Assembly: GCA_006226775.1 (NCBI GenBank) | Contig: SBGD01000074.1 | Location: 62,001-126,000, forward strand | Reading direction: 5' to 3' | Origin: Paracoccaceae bacterium | GTDB lineage: Bacteria > Pseudomonadota > Alphaproteobacteria > Rhodobacterales > Rhodobacteraceae | DNA length: 64,000 bases | Part shown: positions 29,773 to 36,982 of the stretch, in pieces | Layout: each line of letters begins with the position of its first letter | Numbering within the stretch: position 1 is the first letter of the stretch | Notes under the pieces: model-generated | Databases searched by the model: none | What the model was told of the DNA's origin: nothing | What the model saw: only the letters and a program-made list of their open reading frames with translations | Program-made: the position numbers and the translations under genes

Positions 29773-31050
29773 TTACGTGCCGTCGAGTCCCTCGAAGGCG
29801 CCCGGCACCAGTTCTTCCCAGAAGGCCACCATTTCGCCGACCGACAGGGCCGAGCCCCAGCCCAGCCGGGTGAATTCCTCGCGCTCGACGTCATCGGACA
29901 GCCGCGCCAGGAACAGCCGCCTGTCGGCATCGCGCTGGGTCGGGGAGCGCCCGGCCACCAATTCGCGGATCCGCCCCATGCGCCCGGCGCGAAGCCGCCG
30001 CGCACGGTCAAGCTCGGCCTCGCGGGCCGTTTGCTCGCGCGTTGCCGCCTCGGCCTGCGCCTTGCGCGCCTCGGCCGCCTGCACCGCTTCCGGCGAAGGT
30101 TCGGGCGGGGTTTCGCCCTTGTAGTCGTCGCGCAGCGCCGCGCTCAGGTAGCGGACCGGGCTTTTCACCCCGTCGCGCCGCGCCAGGTAGGTCAGTTTCT
30201 CGGCCACATAGGCCTCGCCATGTTCGGCGATCCATTGCCGGGCCAGACGGTCGCTGACGCCGACCTTCAACAGCCCTTGGTAGACCGCGCCCTGCCGCAC
30301 GCCTTCGCCATCGTCGATGTCGAGCATCGCCAATTGCGGGTTCTCGCGAATCTTGAAACGCAGTTCACTGACCTGCCGCCCCATCTTGCGAAACTCGGGC
30401 TCGAGCAGGATGTTCGACGTCTTGTTCACCTCCTTGACCGCCGGTTTGATCACCTTGGCATTCAAATGCTTGAAGCTTTCATAATAGGCGCTGCCGTCGA
30501 CGCCCATCAGCCGGCGAAACAGGTCGATCGGCCACCAGCCGGTCGACCCGGTGCGCACGAAACGATAGCAATTCTCGTAAAGCGCCAGCGCGTGGCCGGA
30601 GGTGAACCGCCGCTGGATGTTCAGGTTGATCAGGGCAAAGACCTTGGGATCATGCAGCTTTTCTGCCAGCGCGGGCGAATAGGCGTATTCGCAGACCCCG
30701 CCCTTGAGCTTGGCATAGGACAAAAGCGCCGAGACGCCCCATTCCTGCTGGCCATCCGCGCCCAGCATGTCCCATTCCGCCACGGTTTCCGCCAGTGAGC
30801 GCAAGGACGCCTTCAGCGTCTCCATGTCGTTGGAATTGTAGCCCACCATCATGCAGAGCGTGCGGGCGTCGATCTGGTGCTTGGGCCGGGTGACGAGGTG
30901 GTCATAGGCGTTGAGCAAAAGCACGTTGGACAGCTTGCGCTGCAGCAGCGTCAGCTTGCCGGAGACATGGATCGCGGCCACGTTCTTTTTCACCGAAGGG
31001 CGGCGCAGCGGGCCGCTCAACTGGTCGTGCGGGATGTCGTCGGTCTGCAT
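29773..31050 (-). CDS. Plasmid replication initiator protein (Rep_3 / RepA-RepB type)
   Basis: KLTLLQRKLSNVLLLNAYDHL; SGHALALYENCYRFVRTGSTGWWPIDLFRRLMGVD; divergent from parAB; iterons upstream. Confidence 0.85.
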   Translation of the reverse strand: MQTDDIPHDQLSGPLRRPSVKKNVAAIHVSGKLTLLQRKLSNVLLLNAYDHLVTRPKHQIDARTLCMMVGYNSNDMETLKASLRSLAETVAEWDMLGADGQQEWGVSALLSYAKLKGGVCEYAYSPALAEKLHDPKVFALINLNIQRRFTSGHALALYENCYRFVRTGSTGWWPIDLFRRLMGVDGSAYYESFKHLNAKVIKPAVKEVNKTSNILLEPEFRKMGRQVSELRFKIRENPQLAMLDIDDGEGVRQGAVYQGLLKVGVSDRLARQWIAEHGEAYVAEKLTYLARRDGVKSPVRYLSAALRDDYKGETPPEPSPEAVQAAEARKAQAEAATREQTAREAELDRARRLRAGRMGRIRELVAGRSPTQRDADRRLFLARLSDDVEREEFTRLGWGSALSVGEMVAFWEELVPGAFEGLDGT

Positions 31051-31108
31051 GGCCTGTCCTCTTGTCCGGCGGCCTTGGCGGCTCTGTCCGGTCTGCTCGG
31101 GGGCAGTA

Positions 31109-31365
31109 TGCCGTAAAAGGCACCCGTGCTCAATTGCTTGTCGGGCACCCGACGGCGCCGCCTGTGCGTCCCGTAAACGGGTGCCCTTCGCCTCGCGGTG
31201 CCAAGGGCGGGGCGGCGTCAGGTACCCTTTTACGGGACGCAGCCCCTGCGTTTTTGCAACAATGCACGGTTTTTCGGCCTTTCCCGAGTCCGGGTGCCCC
31301 CAACCCCGCGAATCGGACCCCTTGCTCCCGTAGTCCGGTGCCGCCGGTCCCGTAAAGGGGTGCCC
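31109..31365. repeat. Iteron array of the putative replication origin (TCCCGTAAANGGGTGCCC-type)
   Basis: TCCCGTAAACGGGTGCCC 31169-31186; inverted GGTACCCTTTTACGGGA 31221-31237; TCCCGAGTCCGGGTGCCC 31282-31299; TCCCGTAGTCCGGTGCC 31326-31342; TCCCGTAAAGGGGTGCCC 31348-31365; diverged CCGTAAAAGGCACCC near 31111; AT-rich stretch follows (about 31395-31460). Confidence 0.75.
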
Positions 31366-31503
31366 ATGGTCCTGTATGCAGGTGCCGAAAGAGGGTTAAG
31401 GCATTGAACAAATGTTATTAATAAAGGCCAAAGATCCTAAAATTCCTAAAGGAATCAAACCTTGTTCCGGTGCCGTGTTCCCGATTTTCTGATGAATAAG
31501 GCC

Positions 31504-31521
31504 GGTTTCGCATGCGAAACC
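31504..31521. promoter_or_regulatory. Candidate parS centromere site 1, GGTTTCGCATGCGAAACC
   Basis: Perfect 18-bp palindrome about 105 bp upstream of the probable parA ATG; one of five related palindromes. Confidence 0.65.
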
Positions 31522-31625
31522 CCAAAGATGTCTCCCTCGGATTGCTGATTCACAGGACGGCATGGATGTGCGATGATCTGGCGAATAACAGGCAAATCAC
31601 ACGATCCGAGCGAGGCACGAGCACA

Positions 31626-33041
31626 ATGGTCCGAAAACAGGACACCCCCCTGCCCCCCTATTACAATCTCGACCCCGAGACCTCGGCCGCCAAGTTGGGC
31701 GAGCCTATCGATACCGCCCGATTCGCGAAAGCCGCGGCCTTTGCCGGGCGGGGCCGCGACGATCTGGCCAGGCGCGGCTATGCCCCGGACGGGCGCAAGC
31801 GGCTGCGCAAGTTCTCGACCTGGGAGATCTGTCGCTACCTGATCCCGGTCGCCCCCGCCCACCTGCGCCGGGTGCTCAACAAGCATCCCGACCTGCCGCA
31901 GGGCGAAGGTCATGCGGGGGCCAAGTGGTTCAGCCTCGAAGAGGTGCTGCGCCTGCGCGATCACTTTGCCGAGGAAGGCGTGAGCACCAAGGAATACCGC
32001 CCCTACCGGCCCAAGGGGTTGCCCGCCAAGGTGGTGGCGGTGGCCAACTTCAAGGGCGGGGTCGGCAAGACCTCGACCGCGGCGCACCTGGCGATGAGTG
32101 CGGCGCTCGATGGCTACAAGGTGCTGGTGATCGATCTGGATTCCCAAGGCTCGATGACCTCGATCCTCGGCGGCCAGGTGGCCGATGAATGGCAGACCGT
32201 CTTTCCGCTGCTGGCGCGCGACTATGCCCGCCACCTGCAGGCCGAGAACCGGGTGCGCGAGGCGGCGGGCGATGCCCCTGCCCCGCTGGACGAGACGCTG
32301 ACGGAAAGCCTCGAGCTTTCGCTGCGAAACGTGGTGCAGTCGACCCATTGGCCGAACATCGACCTGATCGGCGCGCAGCTCAACCTCTACTGGGCCGAGT
32401 TCCAGATCCCGGTCTGGCGCATGGGGCTGAAGTCCTGGCCGCTCTGGGATGCGCTGACCGCGGGGCTCGAGGAAGGCGGCGCGCTGGACGACTATGACAT
32501 CATCCTGCTCGATACGCCGCCGGCGCTGGGCTACCTGACGATCAATGCGCTGGCCGCGGCCGATATCCTGCTGGTGCCGCTGGGCGCCTCGTTCCTGGAG
32601 TTCGATTCGACGGGGCGGTTTTTCGACATGCTTTATTCGACCTTCGCCAGCATCGAGGAAGGCGAGAACGGCGCCCGGCGCCGCGCGGGCCTGCCGGAGA
32701 TGAAATTCGAGTGGGACGTGGTCCGCGCCATCATCACCCGGTTCGACGCCAGTCAGCAGACCGATCTGGCCAACGTGATCCAGGCCTATTTCGGCGACAT
32801 GATGAACGCCTACCGGCAGGAATATACCGCGCTGGTCGGCCAGGCGGGTGAAAGCGTCAGCGGCATCTACGAGGCCGATTACCGCAACTTCAACCGCGAG
32901 ACCTATACGCGCGGTCGCGAGGCGTTCGACCGGACCTATGCGGAGTTCAAGGAGCTTCTGATCGGCTCCTGGTGGCGCGATGCGCAGATGGCGAAGACCG
33001 AGCAGAAGGAGGCCGAGCATGGCACGCCGCAGACAGCTTGA
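31626..33041 (+). CDS. parA: ParA family partition ATPase
   Basis: KVVAVANFKGGVGKTSTAAHLAMSAAL (deviant Walker A), VLVIDLDSQGSMTSILG; start chosen at internal ATG 31626 because the ORF ATG at 31512 lies inside the palindrome. Confidence 0.9.
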   Translation: MVRKQDTPLPPYYNLDPETSAAKLGEPIDTARFAKAAAFAGRGRDDLARRGYAPDGRKRLRKFSTWEICRYLIPVAPAHLRRVLNKHPDLPQGEGHAGAKWFSLEEVLRLRDHFAEEGVSTKEYRPYRPKGLPAKVVAVANFKGGVGKTSTAAHLAMSAALDGYKVLVIDLDSQGSMTSILGGQVADEWQTVFPLLARDYARHLQAENRVREAAGDAPAPLDETLTESLELSLRNVVQSTHWPNIDLIGAQLNLYWAEFQIPVWRMGLKSWPLWDALTAGLEEGGALDDYDIILLDTPPALGYLTINALAAADILLVPLGASFLEFDSTGRFFDMLYSTFASIEEGENGARRRAGLPEMKFEWDVVRAIITRFDASQQTDLANVIQAYFGDMMNAYRQEYTALVGQAGESVSGIYEADYRNFNRETYTRGREAFDRTYAEFKELLIGSWWRDAQMAKTEQKEAEHGTPQTA

Positions 33042-34104
33042 ACCGCCCTCGCCCGAGGCATTGAAGGCCCTGGAAGAGGGCTATGCGCGCGAGGTGCCGC
33101 GCAGCGGGCTGCGCATGCCCATTGCCGACGTGGTGGGCGAGGCCGCGGCCATGTCGACCCCCCTGCCCCCGGAGGCGCGCGCCGAACAGGCCCGCGACAA
33201 GGCCGATGCCGACCGCTGGCGCGAGGCCGAGAAGGACGGGCGGCTGGTCACCCTGATCCCGATCACCGAGATCCGGGTGGCAGGCATCACCCGCGACCGG
33301 CTCGAGGTCGATGCCGATGAGCTCAACGAGTTGGCGCTGTCGATCGGTGACAGCGGGTTACGCCTGCCGATCGAGGTGTTTCGCAGCGCGCAGGACAGCG
33401 AGGGCTATACGCTGATCTCCGGCTACCGGCGGCTCGAGGCCTTTCGCCAGCTGGTCGATCTGGGCCGCGTTGACGGCGATTTCACCCGCATCCCCGCCTT
33501 CATCCGCGAGCCCGAGAGCGAGGCCGAGGTCTATGTGGCGATGATCGAGGAGAACGAGATCCGCGTGGGTCTCAGCCAGTACGAACGCGGGCGCGCGGCG
33601 GCGATGGCGGTCTATGACGGGGTCTTCCCGACCCTCGACGAAGCGGTCAGCACGCTGTTTCGCAATGCCTCGAAAGCCAAGCGCTCGAAGATCCGTTCCT
33701 TCGCGATGATCCACGAGGAACTGGCCGACATGCTGGAATTTGCCACGCAGATGAACGAACGCCAGTGCCTGCGTCTCGCCTCTGCCCTGCGCGCCGGGCT
33801 GGGTCCGAAGATCCGCGAGGCGCTGGAGGCGGTGAAGGTCGGCTCGCTCGACGAGGAATGGGCCGAGATGCTGCCTTTCATCGAAGAGGCCGAGGGCGCT
33901 GCTCCCGCGCCGGGCCGTGGCGGTCGGCCCAAGGCGGCAAAGCGGCTGGAGACGGCGCGGCATACCCGGCTGGCAGGGGGCATCTCGATCGAGAGGGAAA
34001 GCGGCCCGCGCGGGTTTGCGATCCGGTTCCATGGCCCGGTGACGCCCGACATGGTGGATGACTGCATGGCGCGGATCGAGGCCCTTCTGGGCGCGCCTGA
34101 TTAG
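33019..34104 (+). CDS. parB: ParB/RepB/Spo0J family partition protein
   Basis: LRLPIEVFRSAQDSEGYTLISGYRRLEAFRQL; MIEENEIRVGLSQYERGRAA; overlaps the parA 3' end. Confidence 0.9.
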   Translation: MARRRQLEPPSPEALKALEEGYAREVPRSGLRMPIADVVGEAAAMSTPLPPEARAEQARDKADADRWREAEKDGRLVTLIPITEIRVAGITRDRLEVDADELNELALSIGDSGLRLPIEVFRSAQDSEGYTLISGYRRLEAFRQLVDLGRVDGDFTRIPAFIREPESEAEVYVAMIEENEIRVGLSQYERGRAAAMAVYDGVFPTLDEAVSTLFRNASKAKRSKIRSFAMIHEELADMLEFATQMNERQCLRLASALRAGLGPKIREALEAVKVGSLDEEWAEMLPFIEEAEGAAPAPGRGGRPKAAKRLETARHTRLAGGISIERESGPRGFAIRFHGPVTPDMVDDCMARIEALLGAPD

Positions 34105-34107
34105 GCA

Positions 34108-34140
34108 GGGGGGAGCGGCCTGCGCAGGGTCGCTCTCCCC
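34108..34140 (+). terminator. Candidate hairpin terminator after parB
   Basis: GGGGAGCG...CGCTCTCCCC imperfect stem; no strong U tract. Confidence 0.35.
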
Positions 34141-34311
34141 AATTCTCACCAAATCAATCTTCTGATTGAAAATACGGGGCTGCCCCCGGCGGTTCGCCGT
34201 GGCGTGACCAGGGCGAAACCTCGTGCGCAACACCCTGCGTTCGCCCTGTTGTTCGACCGGTAATACGCAAGGCGCATGTTGGCCCCGGTATTCAGACCGA
34301 GGAGTTGACCC

Positions 34312-34581
34312 ATGCCGATCACCGATCCCTTCGCCACCCATGTCGACAGCCTGACCGGCCCTGTCACCGGCGGCTTCGACATCACCCCCGACGATGCCGC
34401 GGACCTCGCCTCTGTCACCCGCGCGCTGATGGTTTCCGCCGCGGGCGACCTGGCGGTGACCTTCCGCGACGGCTCGAGCGTGACGCTGCCGGGGCTGGCC
34501 CCCGGGGTGATCTATCCGCTGCGGGTGCGGCGCGTGCTGGCCACCGGCTCGACGGCCACGGGCGTCAAGGGGCTGATCTGA
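34312..34581 (+). CDS. Spike base protein, RCAP_rcc01079 (GhsA)-like
   Basis: 89 aa MPITDPFATHVDSLTGPVTGGFDITPDDAADLASVTRALMVSAAGDLAVTFRDGSSVTLPGLAPGVIYPLRVRRVLATGSTATGVKGLI; architecture recognised from the gene-transfer-agent spike base family. Confidence 0.75.
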   Translation: MPITDPFATHVDSLTGPVTGGFDITPDDAADLASVTRALMVSAAGDLAVTFRDGSSVTLPGLAPGVIYPLRVRRVLATGSTATGVKGLI

Positions 34582-35924
34582 TGCTGGGGCTTGGCCTCGC
34601 GCTGCAACCGCAGTTTCCCGCCGAGGTGACCGTCCCTTTGCCGGTGGGCTTCGGCTGGAATGCGGCGGCGCATCCGGTGCGGATCGTCCAGAGCGGCGCG
34701 GGGTTTCGCAGCGAAACCGCACCGCGCGACCTGGTCGATCCCGGTATCTGGACCGGCGCCGCGATTCACGTCGACGGCGCCCTGGGCGACGATGGCAATT
34801 CCGGGCTCGGGGCCGAGGACGGCGATTTCTCGGCCGCAAAGCGCACCATCTGGGCGGCCTTCGTCGCGGGCAACGCCACCGCGGCGCCCTACCGCGTGCT
34901 CGTCAAGCCGGGGTTCTACGAGGAGGGCGCCTTTACCCGCAACGGCAATGACGAACCGGCGCAGCCGGTGGCGGTGATCGGCTGGGGCGGGCCGGTGATG
35001 TATCGCACCGGGCCCTGGTCGGTGGGCTGGACGGACGCCGGCGGCACCTTCAGCGCCGGGGTGAGCGCGGTCAAACGGGTCTTTCGCACCGATGTGGAAA
35101 ACCCGCGCGGGCTCTATTCCGAGCTGGCGCAGGTCGCCGATCCCGCGACCTGTGCAGCCACGCCGCAGAGCTGGTGCAACGATGGCGGCACGGTGCATGT
35201 CAATATCGGCAGCGCGCCGGGGGCAGGGGACCTGGCGCTGATACGGTCGTTTCACGGGGCGCGGTTCCTGAGCCATGCCGATGACCTCTACCTCGAGAAC
35301 ATCCATTGCCAGGGCGGCATCACCGGCGCGCTGCATTGCGATGCCGCGGCGTCGCGCAACGTGGTGGCGGTCGATTGCAGCTTCCGCTATTCGGCGCCGT
35401 CCAATTCCTCGGCGCCGCTCGATGCGGCGCGGGTGCGGCGGACCAAGGGGCTGGCGGCGTTCTTCGATTGCGACGCCAGTTACGGGGCCAAGGACGGCTG
35501 GTCGTTTCACGAGGACGGAAACGCCGGGCTGCATGTGCTGCTCGAACGCTGCACCGGCTCGGACAATGGGGCGCTGGGGGCCAGCTCGGTCAATGCGCTT
35601 TCGACCCATGACGCGATAAGGATGATCGTGCTGGGTGGCGAGTTCGGCTGGTCGCGGAACGGCACCGAGGTGCATTGCATCCAGGCGACCGAGAGTTTTC
35701 TGGCCGGCTGCCGCGCGGTGGCGCGGGACGTGGACGGCACCTCGGTGGCCTACAAATGCTCGAACCCGTCGTTCATGTGGCTGCTCGACGCGGTGGCCGA
35801 CGCCGATGGCGCGGCGACCAATTACGCCATCGAGGCCAATGCCGGCACGGTCTTTACCCGCGGGTTTCAGGCGATCTCGGGCAGTATCGAGACCTCGAGC
35901 GGCGGCACCGTCACGCCCTTCTGA
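34581..35924 (+). CDS. Predicted head spike/fibre protein, RCAP_rcc01080 (GhsB)-like, beta-helix-like
   Basis: 447 aa starting at ATGA overlap with the spike base gene; repetitive short-turn pattern (VVAVDCSFRYSA, AAFFDCDASYGA, LLERCTGSDNGA, MIVLGGEFGWS) typical of right-handed beta-helix adhesins. Confidence 0.65.
   Translation: MLGLGLALQPQFPAEVTVPLPVGFGWNAAAHPVRIVQSGAGFRSETAPRDLVDPGIWTGAAIHVDGALGDDGNSGLGAEDGDFSAAKRTIWAAFVAGNATAAPYRVLVKPGFYEEGAFTRNGNDEPAQPVAVIGWGGPVMYRTGPWSVGWTDAGGTFSAGVSAVKRVFRTDVENPRGLYSELAQVADPATCAATPQSWCNDGGTVHVNIGSAPGAGDLALIRSFHGARFLSHADDLYLENIHCQGGITGALHCDAAASRNVVAVDCSFRYSAPSNSSAPLDAARVRRTKGLAAFFDCDASYGAKDGWSFHEDGNAGLHVLLERCTGSDNGALGASSVNALSTHDAIRMIVLGGEFGWSRNGTEVHCIQATESFLAGCRAVARDVDGTSVAYKCSNPSFMWLLDAVADADGAATNYAIEANAGTVFTRGFQAISGSIETSSGGTVTPF
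34702..34718. promoter_or_regulatory. Candidate parS-like palindrome 2, GGTTTCGCAGCGAAACC
   Basis: 17-bp palindrome within the ghsB-like coding sequence. Confidence 0.55.
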
Positions 35925-36982
35925 ACCAGGCGCCGGGCAAGGTCGGACCAGTCCGGCAGCGACTCGGGGCGCTTGCCCCGGGTTTCGCAGCGAAACCGCC
36001 AGTCGGGATCGGCGTAGCCGATGATCGACGGGGCGGAGGGGTGACAGAGCCGGTCCGGTCCGAGGATCGGCAGCCCGACATGCCGGTAGAGCCCGATGCG
36101 GTTGGAGTTGTGGGTCTGGTACTCGATCCCGGGGGCATCGCGATAGGGCGCAAGGCCGATGTCGGCATGGGCGATGAAGGCCAGGGTGTCGGCATGGCTT
36201 TTCTCGCCATGCAGCACCAGGTTGGCGGGGGTTTCGCATGCGAAACCGGTCGGTCCCAGCACATGCAACCGCCAGTGCGGCGCCTCGGAGGCGATGCGGA
36301 CCAGGGCGGGCAGGTCGAGCAGGGTGGTCCCGGCGCAGACGGCCTCGAACCGCGCGCGAGGGGTATATGGGTCAGGGTTGCTGACCTGAAGCAATCGCTG
36401 CGGAATGCCCATCGGATCGAGCGTGACCTTGCCCGGGTGGAAGCGGCGGGCGAGATGCGGGCTGGCGGTGCTGATCCGGTCGACCAGTTTTGCGGCCCGC
36501 GCCTCGGCCATCAGCAGCGCGCGCGGCGCCTTGATCAGCCGCATGTCGTCGTTGACGCGGTAGACCAGCCGGGCCTTGGGGGCAAAGCGCCGGGCCAGGG
36601 GCGCCAGCATGACCGGCGCCCCGGATTCGATCAGCACGAGGGCGGCCTGCGCCAGGTGCGGCTCCAGCACCGGACCCCAGAAGGCGGGGAAGAGTTGGTG
36701 TAGCGGGCTGAGCAGCGCGTCCAGCCCCGGTCGGCGGGTCGAGACCGGGTGCAGCGGGCTCCAATGGAAAATCGTGGTGAGGGTTTCGCTGCGAAACCGG
36801 GTGCCGGGTTGCGGCTCATGCGCCAGGCGCTTGTCGCCGGTCAGGCGTGACAGCCAGGAATATCCCACCGTCGCCAGGGTCACATGCCAGCCCATCTCCT
36901 GCAGGTGATGCGCCACCCAGAGCATCGAGGGCTTGCGCTTCTGCTCCGGGAAATGCCCGGTGAGGATCACCACGCGCCTCAT
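35867..36982 (-). CDS. GumK-like glycosyltransferase (glucuronosyltransferase family)
   Basis: WLSRLTGDKRL, LHPVSTRRPGLD, VLIESG, ARLVYRVNDD, LHGEKSHADTLAFIAHADIGLAPY correspond to GumK blocks; longer ORF to 38383 is a spurious extension. Confidence 0.75.
   Translation of the reverse strand: MRRVVILTGHFPEQKRKPSMLWVAHHLQEMGWHVTLATVGYSWLSRLTGDKRLAHEPQPGTRFRSETLTTIFHWSPLHPVSTRRPGLDALLSPLHQLFPAFWGPVLEPHLAQAALVLIESGAPVMLAPLARRFAPKARLVYRVNDDMRLIKAPRALLMAEARAAKLVDRISTASPHLARRFHPGKVTLDPMGIPQRLLQVSNPDPYTPRARFEAVCAGTTLLDLPALVRIASEAPHWRLHVLGPTGFACETPANLVLHGEKSHADTLAFIAHADIGLAPYRDAPGIEYQTHNSNRIGLYRHVGLPILGPDRLCHPSAPSIIGYADPDWRFRCETRGKRPESLPDWSDLARRLVQKGVTVPPLEVSILPEIA
35981..35997. promoter_or_regulatory. 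Candidate parS-like palindrome 3, GGTTTCGCAGCGAAACC
   Basis: 17-bp palindrome identical to copy 2, inside the GumK-like gene. Confidence 0.55.
36230..36247. promoter_or_regulatory. Candidate parS-like palindrome 4, GGTTTCGCATGCGAAACC
   Basis: 18-bp palindrome identical to copy 1, inside the GumK-like gene. Confidence 0.6.
36782..36798. promoter_or_regulatory. Candidate parS-like palindrome 5, GGTTTCGCTGCGAAACC
   Basis: 17-bp palindrome (CTG centre, reverse complement of CAG), inside the GumK-like gene. Confidence 0.55.

Noticed and set aside
32316-32330. CTTTCGCTGCGAAAC in parA and GTTTCGCAGCGCG in parB (about 33379) as extra parS copies
   Set aside because: The first has a mismatch at the outer G and lacks the GG/CC ends; the second is only a half-site. 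Kept out of the five-copy count but worth testing.
34312-35924. A complete prophage or GTA structural cluster in the window
   Set aside because: No terminase, portal, capsid, tail or lysis genes were recognised; only the two spike-like genes are present.
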